DNA of 64,000 bases from Desulfovibrio litoralis DSM 11393 (GCF_900143255.1 NZ_FRDI01000002.1:420851-484850); one strand, 5' to 3'. Shown: positions 53,455-63,985, counted from the stretch's first letter. Numbers and translations: made by a program. Notes: generated by a model from the letters alone, not told the origin.

Positions 53455-54279
53455 ATGCAAGATTTATTAAATTCTCCGAGGGCAAAAAAAAGCCTTGGTC
53501 AAAACTTTTTACAAGATAAAAATATTGCCACAAAAATTGTTAATGCTTTAGGTATAACGCATGATGACAACGTTTTGGAAATAGGTCCGGGTCCCGGTGC
53601 GTTGTCTAGTCTTATTTTACAACAGAATCCGTCTTTGTTCTTTATGTTGGAAAAAGATTATCATTGGGCAAGAGTGCGTTTTGATGAAGTGAAAAATAGC
53701 CTTAAAGAGAAAGAGGCTCAAAAACATCAAGTTATTTTGGGCGATGCGTTAAATTTTGATTGGGAACGCTTTGGACCAGATTGGAAGTTTATAGGAAACC
53801 TTCCTTATAATATTGCTTCGCCGATTATGTGGGATTTATTAAGTAATCATAATGGTTTTAAACGTGCTGTATTTATGATTCAAAAAGAAGTAGCAGAACG
53901 TATCATTGCGAAACCTGATACGAAAGCCTATGGTGCTTTATCAATCTGGCTACAAACTTTTACTTGTCCCAAAATACTGTTTCATGTTCCTCCTCATGTA
54001 TTTTTTCCTGCACCAAAGGTTACTTCAAGCGTAATTTGTTTTGAACCTTTAAAGAATGAATTTTCGCCAGAAGATAAAAGTATTTTAAATAAACTGCTTT
54101 CTTTTTGTTTTCAAAGAAGACGAAAACAACTACAAAATATTTTTAAAGAGTTTTTTGGAGACAATGGACTGATATTTTTAGATAAATGCGATATAAAACA
54201 CAGCCTGCGTCCTGAAAATTTAACTTGTAATGATTTTAAAAAACTTGTACAAATTATAAAAAATAAGAACAATGCTTGA
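53455..54279 (+). CDS. ksgA: 16S rRNA (adenine1518/1519-N6)-dimethyltransferase
   Basis: 274 residues from the ATG at 53455; a TTG two codons upstream (53449) is an alternative. KSLGQNFLQDKNIA at the N-terminus, the SAM motif VLEIGPGPGALSSLI and the catalytic NLPYNIASP are intact, and the C-terminal helical domain is present. It dimethylates two adenines in 16S rRNA helix 45. Immediately upstream is the repeat-containing lon-ksgA gap. Confidence 0.95.
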   Translation: MQDLLNSPRAKKSLGQNFLQDKNIATKIVNALGITHDDNVLEIGPGPGALSSLILQQNPSLFFMLEKDYHWARVRFDEVKNSLKEKEAQKHQVILGDALNFDWERFGPDWKFIGNLPYNIASPIMWDLLSNHNGFKRAVFMIQKEVAERIIAKPDTKAYGALSIWLQTFTCPKILFHVPPHVFFPAPKVTSSVICFEPLKNEFSPEDKSILNKLLSFCFQRRRKQLQNIFKEFFGDNGLIFLDKCDIKHSLRPENLTCNDFKKLVQIIKNKNNA

Positions 54280-54473
54280 CTTTAATTAAAATATGATGTT
54301 TTTATAAAATGTATCTTTTATGGGATAACATGATTTTTTGCTTGCTTTATCGAGAAAAAATAAATATATGTTATTCGTTATGAGCGTACACAAGAAAACG
54401 GAGTAGATATTTTCGTTTGTTAAATGTCTACGTTTATGGTAAAAATATATCTTATTTTCCTAGGAGGAATTCC

Positions 54474-54746
54474 ATGACTAAAGCTGACTTAGTAGATAAA
54501 ATTGCTGCCAAATCTGAAACCACTAAAGTGAGTGCAGAACGTGCGTTAAACGCCTTTATCGAGTCTGTTCAAGAGATTCTTGTTCAAGAAGGTAAATTAA
54601 CTCTTACAGGTTTTGGTACTTTTGTTGTTGAAGGCCGCAAAGAGCGTATCGGGCGTAACCCTCGTACTCGCGAACCTATTACTATTCCTGCTGTTAAAGT
54701 TGTAAAGTTTCGTCCCGGTAAGATTCTTAAAGAATCTGTAAAGTAA
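54474..54746 (+). CDS. hup: HU family DNA-binding protein
   Basis: 90 residues from the ATG at 54474, the HU length. It starts MTKADLVDKIAAKSE. The beta-arm signature GFGTFVVEGRKERIGRNPRT and ITIPAVKVVKFRPGKILKESVK are intact. AGGAGGAATTCC directly before the ATG fixes the start and predicts very strong translation. Role: bends and compacts DNA. The small membrane protein gene follows 18 bases downstream. Confidence 0.96.
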   Translation: MTKADLVDKIAAKSETTKVSAERALNAFIESVQEILVQEGKLTLTGFGTFVVEGRKERIGRNPRTREPITIPAVKVVKFRPGKILKESVK

Positions 54747-54764
54747 ATTTAATGGAGGTGTGCC

Positions 54765-55001
54765 ATGTTGCACGGAGAAACCATTCAAAGCCCATTACCC
54801 TTTGATATTCCTTGGTGGATGCCGGATCATGCAATATTCTTTGGGGTGCTTTATGCCGTATTGTTTGTAATTATGAGTGGTCTTGGCTACGTTATAATTA
54901 AATCATTGTCGCAGGCTTCCAAAGATGCAACTAAAGACGCAACCCAAGACGCACCTCATGGTGCAAAATGTTGCGACATGGAACACACAAGTTGCCATTA
55001 A
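54765..55001 (+). CDS. Small membrane protein with CC-x7-C-H tail
   Basis: 78 residues, start supported by GGAGGTG. The N-terminus is rich in proline and tryptophan (FDIPWWMPDHA). A single membrane helix spans about 23-46, followed by a short repeat KDATKDATQDAP and a C-terminal cluster KCCDMEHTSCH that could bind metal or form disulfides. I do not recognise the family. Conservation of the HU - small protein - S21 order should be checked. Topology (tail in or out) is not clear from charge alone. Confidence 0.7.
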   Translation: MLHGETIQSPLPFDIPWWMPDHAIFFGVLYAVLFVIMSGLGYVIIKSLSQASKDATKDATQDAPHGAKCCDMEHTSCH

Positions 55002-55065
55002 AGTTTTTCTTTTTATTGTCTGATTTTTAGATAATAAAAAATGTTGAAGAGGGGAGGTGATATTT

Positions 55066-55269
55066 ATGCCCGGTGTATACTTAAATGATGATGAATATAG
55101 TTTTGATATTGCTTTACGTCGTTTCAAAAAACAGATCGAAAAAGCAGGCATCCTCTCTGAGATGAAAAAACGTCAACATTATGAAAAACCAAGCGTAATG
55201 CGTAAAAAGAAAAAAGCTGCCGCCCGTAAGCGTTTGCTTAAAAAAATGCGTAGAAACGGCAACGCTTAG
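55066..55269 (+). CDS. rpsU: 30S ribosomal protein S21
   Basis: 67 residues, starting [11 protein letters not shown] with GGGGAGGTGA six bases upstream; an upstream ATG at 55057 would add three residues. It ends in the usual lysine/arginine-rich tail [20 protein letters not shown]21 helps initiate translation and is part of a classic rpsU-dnaG-rpoD macro-operon; here yqeY and mutS2 lie between. Confidence 0.95.
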   Translation: MPGVYLNDDEYSFDIALRRFKKQIEKAGILSEMKKRQHYEKPSVMRKKKKAAARKRLLKKMRRNGNA

Positions 55270-55326
55270 TTCTATGTATAGTTTTGTTGTTTAGATGATC
55301 TATCTCTAAATAATAATGAAATAGTT

Positions 55327-55353
55327 AATGCCCGGTTTGTCCGGGCATTTTAC
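55327..55353 (+). terminator. GC-rich hairpin after rpsU
   Basis: AATGCCCGG / CCGGGCATT stem with a TTTGT loop and TTTA tail, 58 bases after the S21 stop. It may partly separate rpsU from yqeY. Confidence 0.8.
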
Positions 55354-55426
55354 ATTATATTGCCAGAAATATTTCCAGAATATATGGCTTAGAGCTTATT
55401 TTGCAACTTTATCAACAGGAGGATTT

Positions 55427-55870
55427 ATGAGCTTAATTCAAAAAATAGAACAAGACTATATTGTGGCTTATAAAGCTAAAGATTCCGTTAGATTAACTGT
55501 TTTACGCCTGTTAAAAACAGCTATGAAAAATTTACAGGTTGAATTGATGCGCCCTATTAAAGAAGATGAAACTTTAGACCTTGTTATGAAACAAGTAAAA
55601 CAACGCAGGGATTCAATTGAACAATTTATCAACGCAAAAAGAACGGATTTAGCAGAAAAAGAAGAAGCAGAGTTAAAAGTATTGCAAGATTACCTGCCTC
55701 AAGCCCTCACTCAAGATGAACTTATCAAAGTCGTTGATGCGGCTGTTTTAAAGTTAGAGGCAAAAACCCAACAAGATATGGGTAAGGTGATGCAGCTTAT
55801 TTTGTCAGAATATAAAGGACGCATAGAAGGCAAGCATCTTTCTGATGCCGTTCGCAGTCGCCTTAGTTAA
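55427..55870 (+). CDS. yqeY: GatB/YqeY domain protein
   Basis: 147 residues from the ATG at 55427 with AGGAGG seven bases upstream; a longer frame to 55328 begins inside the terminator and is rejected. Family signatures are KDSVRLTVLRLLKTAMKN and the C-terminal QDMGKVMQLILSEYKGRIEGKHLSDAVRSRL, the tRNA-binding-like tail of the GatB relative. Stand-alone YqeY proteins have no proven activity. The position between rpsU and dnaG is common in this group. Confidence 0.92.
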   Translation: MSLIQKIEQDYIVAYKAKDSVRLTVLRLLKTAMKNLQVELMRPIKEDETLDLVMKQVKQRRDSIEQFINAKRTDLAEKEEAELKVLQDYLPQALTQDELIKVVDAAVLKLEAKTQQDMGKVMQLILSEYKGRIEGKHLSDAVRSRLS

Positions 55871-55930
55871 TTTATTTTTTTGTTGTTTTTAAAGTTTAAT
55901 TAAAATTATTGTTATATTTAGGTCTGTTGT

Positions 55931-58339
55931 ATGCAAAAACGTGCTTGGGAATTGTTGGAGTTCAATAAAGTTTTAAAATGCCTTTCAAGTTATGCGGTTT
56001 CTGAATCAGGGGCAAAAAAAGCTTTAGCTTTAGAACCTTTTACCGACCTTATTCAAATCAACCGTGAAAGTAGTTTGTTTGAAGAAACAAGAACTTGGTT
56101 TGTTGAAAGTGGTTTTAAAATACAAGATTTTCCTTCGCTTGACTTTTTGTTTAAACAACTAAGTATTCCACATTTTTGTCTTGAACTTGAAACTGTTTGG
56201 GCTTTAAGGATCGTTTTAACTCAAGCCGCTAAAGCGTTGAATTTACTTAAAGACCCTAAAACAGGCGAAGTTCACCCGCTATATCCGAATCTTTGTGCTT
56301 TGGCGTTTGCATTTGAAAACCCCAAACAAACGTTACAGGCTGTTCAGCGTTGTCTTTCTGATGACGGAACTTTAAAAGATGAAGCGTCTCCTGCCCTTTC
56401 TTTAGTACGAGGTGAGCTAAGACAGCTACACCAACAATGTACTCGCAAAGTAAAAGAGTTTGCCAATACTTATAATATTGCTCAATATTTACAAGACGAG
56501 TTCATGACTTTATCTTCTGATCGTTATGTTTTACCTTTAAAAACAAACTTTAAAGGGCGAGTTCAAGGGATTATTCATGACTATTCGCAAACCGGCGAAA
56601 CTTGTTATTTTGAACCTTTCTTTTTGGTGGAAATCAATAACCGTTTGCAAGAGTTAAAAAGAGAAGAGCGTAGCGAAGAACGTAAGGTTTTGTTATATAT
56701 TTCCAAATTGGCACAAGAAGAAAGCTTGGGCATCTCGGCTCAATTTAATTTTTTGGTAGAGCTTGATTTTCTTCAGGCAAAATGTGTATTGGCAGCAGCC
56801 TTTGACGGACATGCCCTGACTATTGACCAAGATGCTTCAATAAACCTTATAGAAGCACGCCACCCTTTGTTGGCGTTAAGTATTGCTTCTAAAGAAGGCG
56901 TTGGAGAAACACCAAAAACGCTGTCTTTAAATCAAAAACGTAGCATTGTTCAACCTATTGATTTGACTCTTAATTCTGATCAACGAGTTTTGGTTGTGAG
57001 TGGTGGTAACGCCGGTGGTAAAACCGTTTGTTTAAAAACACTTGGCTTGATTGCTTTAATGAGCCATGCCGGTTTACCTGTTCCCGTTAAAGGTTCAAGT
57101 TCTCTACCTCTTCTTACAGCGGTACACGCTTTTATTGGTGATGAGCAGAGTTTGGAAGATAGTGTATCTACTTTTACTGCTCAAATTGAACACCTCGCAG
57201 GTATTTGGAACAAGCTTGATGCAAGTAGTTTGATTATTCTTGATGAATTTGGAGCAGGCACTGACCCTGCTCAGGGGGCCGCTCTAGCTCAGGCGGTTTT
57301 AGACGGAATTTTGGAACAAAAAAGTTATGGAATTGTCGCAACCCACTTTCCTTCTCTTAAAGCTTATGCTTTAGCTCAACAAGGGGTAAGGGCGGCTTCC
57401 GTTTTGTTTGACCCCAATACAAAACGTCCTTTGTTTCGCTTGGCTTATGATCAAGTTGGTTCAAGTCAAGCTCTTGATGTGGCAAAGGCACACGGCTTGC
57501 CTGAATCTGTCTTGAAAAAAGCTGAGCAGTATTTACTATTGAGCGGAGAAGATAGTTCGGCATTGTTAGAACGTCTTAACACTGTAGCAGTCAGCAAAGA
57601 ATTGGAGATTGAGACTCTCAAAAAAGAACAGCTTAAATTGAAAGAGAGACGAGCTAAACTTGAAGATTCGTTTAAAAAAGAAAAAGAAGCTCTTTTTAAT
57701 AAAATTCAAGAAGATGCACATAAAATTTTACATCAGTGGAGAGATAACAAAATATCTCACAAACAGGCATTAAAAGAATTGGCACAAGCAAGAACAACGC
57801 TTGCCAATACTGATTTAAGTTCAGCAAATTCAGCCTCTTCAAAATCTGTTGATAACAACAGACAGTTTAAGGTTGGTCAAACAGTCGTTTATTTGCCTTG
57901 GGATAAAAAAGGCGAACTATTAGAGCTTGATACACGCAAAGCGAAAGCTCGTTTAGAGATTAATGGGGTGCGTTTATGGGTTGGTTTGGATCAGGTTGCA
58001 GAGCTTGGTTCTTCTGTTTCCAATATAGGCATAGTTAATACTGCACAGCCAAAAACCCAAAGTTCAACAGGAATTTCCGTAAATACTGAAATTAATTTTG
58101 CCTTAACTCTTGACTTGAGGGGAAAACGTGCTGATGTTGCAATTAGCGAGTTAGCACAATTTATTGATTCAGCTATAGTTTCAGGTAGAAATGAACTCGA
58201 AATTATTCATGGGCGTGGAACCGGAGCGTTAAGAAAAGAGGTACATCTTTTTCTTAAAACTTTTCCTGCTGTTAAAAGTTTTAATTTGGCTAACGAAGAT
58301 CAGGGTGGAGACGGAAAAACAATAGTTGTTTTACGTTAG
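55931..58339 (+). CDS. mutS2: Endonuclease MutS2
   Basis: 802 residues. N-terminal clamp and lever regions, an ATPase core with Walker A GGNAGGKT (about 357; most relatives have GPNTGGKT) and Walker B LIILDEFGAGTDP. A coiled coil spans about 560-640, and a C-terminal Smr nuclease domain (about 725-802) has LDLRGKRAD and IIHGRGTGALR. The role is debated in the family: anti-recombination or ribosome rescue. AGGTC precedes the ATG. Confidence 0.95.
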   Translation: MQKRAWELLEFNKVLKCLSSYAVSESGAKKALALEPFTDLIQINRESSLFEETRTWFVESGFKIQDFPSLDFLFKQLSIPHFCLELETVWALRIVLTQAAKALNLLKDPKTGEVHPLYPNLCALAFAFENPKQTLQAVQRCLSDDGTLKDEASPALSLVRGELRQLHQQCTRKVKEFANTYNIAQYLQDEFMTLSSDRYVLPLKTNFKGRVQGIIHDYSQTGETCYFEPFFLVEINNRLQELKREERSEERKVLLYISKLAQEESLGISAQFNFLVELDFLQAKCVLAAAFDGHALTIDQDASINLIEARHPLLALSIASKEGVGETPKTLSLNQKRSIVQPIDLTLNSDQRVLVVSGGNAGGKTVCLKTLGLIALMSHAGLPVPVKGSSSLPLLTAVHAFIGDEQSLEDSVSTFTAQIEHLAGIWNKLDASSLIILDEFGAGTDPAQGAALAQAVLDGILEQKSYGIVATHFPSLKAYALAQQGVRAASVLFDPNTKRPLFRLAYDQVGSSQALDVAKAHGLPESVLKKAEQYLLLSGEDSSALLERLNTVAVSKELEIETLKKEQLKLKERRAKLEDSFKKEKEALFNKIQEDAHKILHQWRDNKISHKQALKELAQARTTLANTDLSSANSASSKSVDNNRQFKVGQTVVYLPWDKKGELLELDTRKAKARLEINGVRLWVGLDQVAELGSSVSNIGIVNTAQPKTQSSTGISVNTEINFALTLDLRGKRADVAISELAQFIDSAIVSGRNELEIIHGRGTGALRKEVHLFLKTFPAVKSFNLANEDQGGDGKTIVVLR

Positions 58340-58463
58340 ATTTTATTGGGGCAAATTGTTTAATAAATATTAAGTCTTAGCTTGATGTTTATTGACATTT
58401 TTTATTTTTTACCAATGTTGTTTTAGAATAATATAATATTTAGTTAAATAAGATTAAACTGTT

Positions 58464-60392
58464 ATGATAAAAGACAATAAAGCTGTAATTAGAGAAATCA
58501 AAGAACGCTTAAATATAGCAGACGTCATTAGACGCTATGTTGACTTGCGTTCCGCAGGGTCTCGTCTTATGGGCTGTTGTCCTTTTCATCAGGAAAAAAC
58601 CGCTTCTTTTTCGGTGAACGCCGAAGAAGGTTTTTTTTATTGTTTTGGGTGTCAGGCTTCCGGAGATATTTTTGAATTTTATTCCCGTATTAATGGCTTG
58701 GATTTTAAAGAAAGTTTGGAACAATTAGCCGAAGAATGTGGCATTAGCCTTCAAACTTTTACTCCAAACCAAAATACGTCGTCTCAAAACCAGTCTTTGA
58801 GCCAAAAAAAACAAGCTCTTGATATGTATGAACTGGCAAAGTTACATTTTGTCAAAAATCTAAATTTTAACGACAACGAAGCCAAAATAGTTCAAAAATA
58901 TTTGGAAAGCCGAGGCTTAAATAGCGAAATAATTCAAGCTTTTGAACTTGGTTGGAGTAAAAATAGTTGGAATTCTTTGAGCGATACTTTGAAAAAAGGT
59001 GGCTTTAATTTAAACGAAGCGATGAATTTAGGGCTTTTGGGCAAAAATGAGCGTGGTGGTTATTATGATCGCTTTCGTGAACGTTTAATGTTTCCTATTC
59101 GCAATTTAAGCGGAAAAGTAATTGCATTTGGCGGAAGAATTATTGAAACAAAAGAAGGACAAGCAAAATATATAAACAGTAGTGATTCTTTGATTTATAA
59201 AAAAGGTGAACACCTTTACGGTCTTTTTGAAGCACGCAAAGCCATAGCTCAAGAAAAATCAATAGTCTTAACCGAAGGCTATATGGACGTAATCAGCTTG
59301 CATCAATTTGGCATAAAAAATTCTTGTGCTGTTTTGGGAACTGCTTTAACCCCAGAACAAGTCAAACGTCTCGGACAGTTGAGTTCTAAAATTACGCTTA
59401 TTTTTGACGGTGATACCGCAGGAAGAAAGGCGGCTTTACGCAGTGCGGAAATGATTTTAGCCAAAGGTTTGAGTTGCAAGGTTGTGCTTATGCCTGAGTC
59501 TGAAGATATTGACAGCTTGTTGCATAAATATGGAAAGAAAGCTTTTGATAATTTAGAGCAAGCGGCTCCTGATGGTTTGTTTTTTTGCGTTAATACTTTA
59601 AGAAGAGATTTTGCACCAAAAGATCAAATATTTTGGGTTGATGATTTCCTTAAACAAATTTCAGATTTGGCGTTAAAGTCATATTACATCAGAGAACTTG
59701 CTTCTCAACTAGGTATTGACGCTCAAGTATTAAATAATAAATATTTAAAAGAAAGTTTGGTGGGTCAAGAAAAAAATGACTTTACCCCTCAAAAAACAAA
59801 CAATTTTCAAAAACAAGCCTTGCGTTTCGGTGATAAACAATTTACGCAAAATGATAAATGGAGTGGAATTACTGGGTTAGGTTATACAAATAAAAATAAT
59901 GAATTTCCTCAAAAAAAATATTATAAGAAAAATGCTAATGAGGCTATACCTTTGCCGATAAGGCGTGTATTACCCCATAACAACGTTTTTGAACAACAAC
60001 TTTTAAAATTTGCAGTCAGGTATCCTAAACATATAGAAAGGTTAAAAGAACTGGGTGCGGATTTTTTTTTGAATCATCCTTTTGCCAAAGGATTATGGAA
60101 TAAACTGGTACAAGTAAAACAGAAAGATAGTGAGGCTGAAGTTTTTAGTGTTTTAACCGATATGGAAAAAAACTTTTGGATTCGTTGTCGCATGGTCGAT
60201 ACTCTGCCTAAAGACACAGAAGAACAGGAACTAGAAGATGTGTGCACTACATTAATTAAGTCACACCGCCGTGAACACGGAAAAACCTGTCTTATGGCTT
60301 TACGTCAGAGCGGAGGCAACAGCGAGACGGATATTGACCTCTTAAAAGCCCTTCAAGAAACCTTGAAAGAGCCAAGCGAGCAAGATAAATGA
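58464..60392 (+). CDS. dnaG: DNA primase
   Basis: 642 residues. The N-terminal CHC2 zinc finger ([10 protein letters not shown] ... [11 protein letters not shown]), the Toprim core (LTEGYMDV at about 270, [11 protein letters not shown]) and a C-terminal helicase-interaction domain. It makes RNA primers at the replication fork. The linker at about 430-500 is asparagine/lysine-rich and variable. It overlaps rpoD by four bases (ATGA). Confidence 0.97.
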   Translation: MIKDNKAVIREIKERLNIADVIRRYVDLRSAGSRLMGCCPFHQEKTASFSVNAEEGFFYCFGCQASGDIFEFYSRINGLDFKESLEQLAEECGISLQTFTPNQNTSSQNQSLSQKKQALDMYELAKLHFVKNLNFNDNEAKIVQKYLESRGLNSEIIQAFELGWSKNSWNSLSDTLKKGGFNLNEAMNLGLLGKNERGGYYDRFRERLMFPIRNLSGKVIAFGGRIIETKEGQAKYINSSDSLIYKKGEHLYGLFEARKAIAQEKSIVLTEGYMDVISLHQFGIKNSCAVLGTALTPEQVKRLGQLSSKITLIFDGDTAGRKAALRSAEMILAKGLSCKVVLMPESEDIDSLLHKYGKKAFDNLEQAAPDGLFFCVNTLRRDFAPKDQIFWVDDFLKQISDLALKSYYIRELASQLGIDAQVLNNKYLKESLVGQEKNDFTPQKTNNFQKQALRFGDKQFTQNDKWSGITGLGYTNKNNEFPQKKYYKKNANEAIPLPIRRVLPHNNVFEQQLLKFAVRYPKHIERLKELGADFFLNHPFAKGLWNKLVQVKQKDSEAEVFSVLTDMEKNFWIRCRMVDTLPKDTEEQELEDVCTTLIKSHRREHGKTCLMALRQSGGNSETDIDLLKALQETLKEPSEQDK

Positions 60393-62158
60393 GCAGTATA
60401 AAAGATATAGCACAAATAAAAGTATTAATTGCCAAAGGTAAGGTAAACGGTTTTTTAACTTTTGACGAAGTTAATAAAGCCTTACCCGCCGAAGCAACAA
60501 CTCCGGAGCATGTTGAAGAGATTATCAGTCTGTTTGACCAGCTTGATATTGCTATTGTTGACTCAGAAAAAGACGGCAAGAAAATTGCTGTTGCAACGAC
60601 TGAAGCCGATGATGAAGTAATAGAGGGTAGCGTTGAAGTAACCGACGAAGAAGACACACTTGATTATTCTTCTCGCAGTACTGACCCCGTGCGTATGTAT
60701 TTAAGAGAGATGGGTGCCGTTCCTCTTTTAGATCGTGAAGGCGAAGTTGTTATTGCCAAAAAAATTGAAATGGGTGAACAAGACGTGCTTTATGCCCTTG
60801 TTGAAGTACCGGTTGCTGTTGAAGAATTAATTAATATTGGCGAAGACTTACGTTTAAATAGAATTAAACTTAAAGATGTTGTTAAAACCATTGAAGAAGA
60901 TGACCCTAGCGAAGACGAAATGAACCAGCGTCAGAGGGTTATTTTGTTGCTTGATGAAATTAAACAAGTTTTTCGTAAAAAAAGAAAAATTTACGCAAAG
61001 TTTGAAGAATGTGCGACTTTAGAGAAAAAAGTTACTCAAAAAGTTAAGGAAATTATTGAATTTAAAGAAGAAATTGTTGCACGTTTGCGCGATATTAAAC
61101 TAGAAAAAACTTTAATCGATCGCATTATTGAAACAGTAGAAGATTATGTTAGGCAAATGTATAATTGCCAGCGTGATTTATCGGCTTATGTGAGTGCTAC
61201 GGGAAAAACTCAAAGTGAAGTCGTAGGCTTCTTTAAAAAACTTGAAAACAAAGAAGAAGAACCGGAAGTAGTAGCAGACGCATTAAAAGTCAGCGTTGAT
61301 GAACTTTTTTCATATAAAGAAATGATTATGGGAAAGGTTGAAATCTTAAATCGCCTTCAAGATCGCTGTTGCCATAATGTTGTTGACTTAGAAGAAGTTC
61401 TTTGGCGTATTAAACGTGGAAATAGAGCGGCGAGCCGTGCTAAACAAGAGCTTATTCGTTCTAACTTGCGTTTAGTTGTTTCTATTGCTAAAAAATATAC
61501 GAACCGTGGCTTACAATTTTTGGATTTAATTCAAGAAGGTAACATCGGCTTAATGAAAGCGGTTGATAAATTTGAATATCAACGTGGTTATAAATTTTCT
61601 ACTTATGCAACGTGGTGGATACGTCAGGCGATTACTCGTGCTATAGCTGATCAGGCCAGAACTATTCGTATTCCTGTCCACATGATTGAAACTATTAATA
61701 AATTAATTCGTACTTCTCGTTATTTAGTGCAGGAACTTGGGCGAGATCCAACACCTGAAGAAATAGCCGAACGTATGGATTATCCTTTAGATAAAGTTAA
61801 AAAGGTCTTAAAAATTGCTAAAGAGCCAATTTCTTTAGAAACACCGATTGGTGATGAAGAAGATTCGAGTCTTGGTGATTTTATTGAAGATAAAAAAGCG
61901 GTTGCACCAGCGGAAGAAGTTGTTAATACTAAACTTTCCGAACAAATAACTTCTATTCTCGCTGATTTAACCCCAAGAGAAGAACAAGTTTTACGCAAGC
62001 GTTTTGGAATAGGCGAAAAAAGCGACCATACCCTAGAAGAAGTGGGTAAGCTTTTTAACGTTACTCGTGAGCGTATTCGTCAGATTGAAGCGAAAGCTTT
62101 GCGTAAGTTACGCCACCCAACCAGAAGCCAAAAATTGCGCTCTTATTACGATAGTTAA
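60389..62158 (+). CDS. rpoD: RNA polymerase primary sigma factor
   Basis: 589 residues. Region 1.1 (about 1-80), an acidic linker, region 1.2 ([21 protein letters not shown]), a non-conserved insert, region 2 ([49 protein letters not shown]), region 3 and region 4 ([29 protein letters not shown]). It directs housekeeping transcription. The ATGA overlap with dnaG means coupled translation in the macromolecular-synthesis operon. Confidence 0.97.
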   Translation: MSSIKDIAQIKVLIAKGKVNGFLTFDEVNKALPAEATTPEHVEEIISLFDQLDIAIVDSEKDGKKIAVATTEADDEVIEGSVEVTDEEDTLDYSSRSTDPVRMYLREMGAVPLLDREGEVVIAKKIEMGEQDVLYALVEVPVAVEELINIGEDLRLNRIKLKDVVKTIEEDDPSEDEMNQRQRVILLLDEIKQVFRKKRKIYAKFEECATLEKKVTQKVKEIIEFKEEIVARLRDIKLEKTLIDRIIETVEDYVRQMYNCQRDLSAYVSATGKTQSEVVGFFKKLENKEEEPEVVADALKVSVDELFSYKEMIMGKVEILNRLQDRCCHNVVDLEEVLWRIKRGNRAASRAKQELIRSNLRLVVSIAKKYTNRGLQFLDLIQEGNIGLMKAVDKFEYQRGYKFSTYATWWIRQAITRAIADQARTIRIPVHMIETINKLIRTSRYLVQELGRDPTPEEIAERMDYPLDKVKKVLKIAKEPISLETPIGDEEDSSLGDFIEDKKAVAPAEEVVNTKLSEQITSILADLTPREEQVLRKRFGIGEKSDHTLEEVGKLFNVTRERIRQIEAKALRKLRHPTRSQKLRSYYDS

Positions 62159-62170
62159 AGATATTGGATA

Positions 62171-62220
62171 AAGTGTTGCATAATAGTCATTTTTCTATTC
62201 TGCAACACTTTTGTTTTTTG
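62171..62220 (+). terminator. Terminator after rpoD
   Basis: AAGTGTTGCA (62171-62180) / TGCAACACTT (62201-62210), extended by AATAG/CTATT, then TTTGTTTTTTG. It ends the dnaG-rpoD transcript. Confidence 0.9.
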
Positions 62221-62261
62221 AATCTTAATTTACATACTAAATTGATAACCGAGTAAATAAA

Positions 62262-63302
62262 ATGAAGAATTTTGCGAGTGATAATACGAGCGGAGTACAC
62301 CCTCAAATATTTGAAGCATTACAAAAGGCAAATATCAGCAATGTGCCTGCTTATGGCGATGATGAATATTCACAATTAGCCGCTAAGGTTATCAAACAAC
62401 ACTTTGGTGAGCATGTTGTTCCATATTTTGTGTTACTTGGAACAGCCGCCAATGTGTTAAGTTTAGGCTCGGTAACTCCCTCATGGGGGGCTGTAATTTG
62501 TGCGGATACGGCTCATATTAATTCTGATGAATGTGGAGCTCCTGAGGCGAAAATGGGCTGTAAACTTTTTACTGTTCCAAACGTGAACGGAAAAATTACC
62601 CCCGAAGCTTGTCTTCCGACTATACAGGCCGCTAAAGATAACGTGCATCATTCTCAGCCTAAAGTTATTTCTATTACTCAAAGCACAGAGCTTGGTACTG
62701 TTTATACGCCAAATGAAATCAAAGCCTTAGCGGACTTTGCTCATGCCAATGGGCTTTATTTGCATGTTGACGGAGCGAGATTGTCAAATGCGGCAGTAAC
62801 TTTAAACTTGCCATTTAAGGCTTTTACTACTGATTTAGGCGTTGACTTATTGTCGCTTGGCGGAACAAAAAATGGCTTAATGTTTGGCGAGGCGGTGGTA
62901 TTTTTAAACCCTGCTTTAGCTGAAAACTTTATTTATATGCGTAAACAATCTATGCAGTTGCTTTCAAAAATGCGTTTTGTTGCGACACAATTTATAGAAT
63001 ATCTTGAAGCCGACTTATGGAAAACCAACGCAACGAACGCAAATATTATGGCTAAAAGGTTAGCAGACGGGATAAAAGATGTTTCGGCAGTAAAAATTTG
63101 TTACCCTGTTCAAGCGAATGCTCTTTTTGTCAGAATAGAAACAAAATTGCTGGAGCGTTTAGCTAAAGAATATTATTTTTATGTGCTTGACCCTAATGAC
63201 CATAAAGATTACCCCAAAGGCTACCAATTAGTACGCTGGATGACCTCATTTAATACAACGACAGAGCAGGTTGATGATTTTATTCAGGCGATTAGAAAAT
63301 AA
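62262..63302 (+). CDS. Low-specificity threonine aldolase
   Basis: 346 residues, PLP fold-type I. FASDNTSGVHPQI at the start, ALGSV-like LLGTAANVLSL, HVDGARLSNA and the PLP lysine in SLGGTKNGLMFGEAVV are the family signatures. It splits threonine or allo-threonine to glycine and acetaldehyde. That acetaldehyde could feed an aldehyde oxidoreductase, but the AOR gene is 62 kb away, so the link is speculative. Only a weak GAG lies upstream of the ATG. Confidence 0.93.
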   Translation: MKNFASDNTSGVHPQIFEALQKANISNVPAYGDDEYSQLAAKVIKQHFGEHVVPYFVLLGTAANVLSLGSVTPSWGAVICADTAHINSDECGAPEAKMGCKLFTVPNVNGKITPEACLPTIQAAKDNVHHSQPKVISITQSTELGTVYTPNEIKALADFAHANGLYLHVDGARLSNAAVTLNLPFKAFTTDLGVDLLSLGGTKNGLMFGEAVVFLNPALAENFIYMRKQSMQLLSKMRFVATQFIEYLEADLWKTNATNANIMAKRLADGIKDVSAVKICYPVQANALFVRIETKLLERLAKEYYFYVLDPNDHKDYPKGYQLVRWMTSFNTTTEQVDDFIQAIRK

Positions 63303-63383
63303 ATATAAAATGTTATAAATAATCGTTGCCTGCTTAACTTGTCGCTTAATTGTAAGATATATATTTATTTTTATAAAAAAAGC

Positions 63384-63412
63384 TTGACAAAAACGCCTTA
63401 TATTGATTAATA
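63384..63412 (+). promoter_or_regulatory. tRNA-Ser promoter
   Basis: TTGACA (63384-63389), 17-base spacer, TTAATA (63407-63412), about 55 bases before the tRNA. Confidence 0.6.
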
Positions 63413-63468
63413 ACATGGTTCTGGTGCTTTGAGATATACTTTTAAAGCTCAGATAAGATTTAAAATCC

Positions 63469-63561
63469 GGAGAGGTGGCCGAGCGGCCGAAGGCGCTCCC
63501 CTGCTAAGGGAGTATACGGTGTTGAGCTGTATCAAGAGTTCAAATCTCTTCCTCTCCGCCA
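63469..63561 (+). tRNA. tRNA-Ser (anticodon GCU)
   Basis: Acceptor arms GGAGAGG (63469-63475) and CCTCTCC (63551-63557), then G and an encoded CCA. Anticodon stem CTCCC/GGGAG with loop CTGCTAA, so the anticodon is GCU (63503-63505), reading AGC and AGU. A long variable arm (TATACGGTGTTGAGCTGTATC) marks it as a serine tRNA. The T-loop GTTCAAATC is intact. Confidence 0.97.
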
Positions 63562-63571
63562 GTTTTTAAAT

Positions 63572-63612
63572 AAAAACGCTAAGTTACGTAATAGTAGCTT
63601 AGCGTTTTTTTG
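63572..63612 (+). terminator. Terminator after tRNA-Ser
   Basis: AAAAACGCTAAG (63572-63583) / CTTAGCGTTTTTT (63598-63610), then TTGTGG. Confidence 0.9.
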
Positions 63613-63733
63613 TGGTTAAAAAGTAGTTTGTAGAAATAAAAAACATACCAAAAAACATACTTTTTTTAGAATGATGTTATTGGGATAGTAATGGAGATAC
63701 TTTACATATCCCCATTACTGAGTTTAGAAACAT

Positions 63734-63985
63734 TTAGCTCAATAAGCCCTTATTGCTATATAGCAAACAGTCTTTTACAAAATTGTAGGCAGTAGTGTTT
63801 TTTGACTGTATTAGTAGAGTTCCGTTATCATAGGTGGTGATAGTGACACTACTTATCTTCTTTGTTTTTAAGCGTATAATAGTTCCTGTTTGATCTTTAT
63901 TTCGTTCTTGTGTGTATTTTATATTAGAGTCGTCAAGGCTTTTCAATACTTTTTTAAATGGCATTTTTATTGGATTTTTTTTCAT
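63734..63985 (-). CDS. Small protein of unknown function
   Basis: 83 residues, basic. The ATG at 63985 has GAGAG nine bases upstream. The C-terminal half (VTITTYDNGTLLIQSKNTTAYNFVKDCLL) has the strand-turn-strand 'YDNGTLLIQ' pattern found in several TBP-like nucleic-acid-binding modules, but it is too short for me to name a family. It lies opposite the tRNA-Ser gene, at the window edge. A hairpin (AGTAATGGAGATA / TATCCCCATTACT, about 63688-63720) follows its stop. Confidence 0.65.
   Translation of the reverse strand: MKKNPIKMPFKKVLKSLDDSNIKYTQERNKDQTGTIIRLKTKKISSVTITTYDNGTLLIQSKNTTAYNFVKDCLLYSNKGLLS

Noticed and set aside
55328..55426. 33-codon upstream extension of YqeY
   Set aside because: It begins inside the rpsU terminator. 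AGGAGG marks the ATG at 55427.
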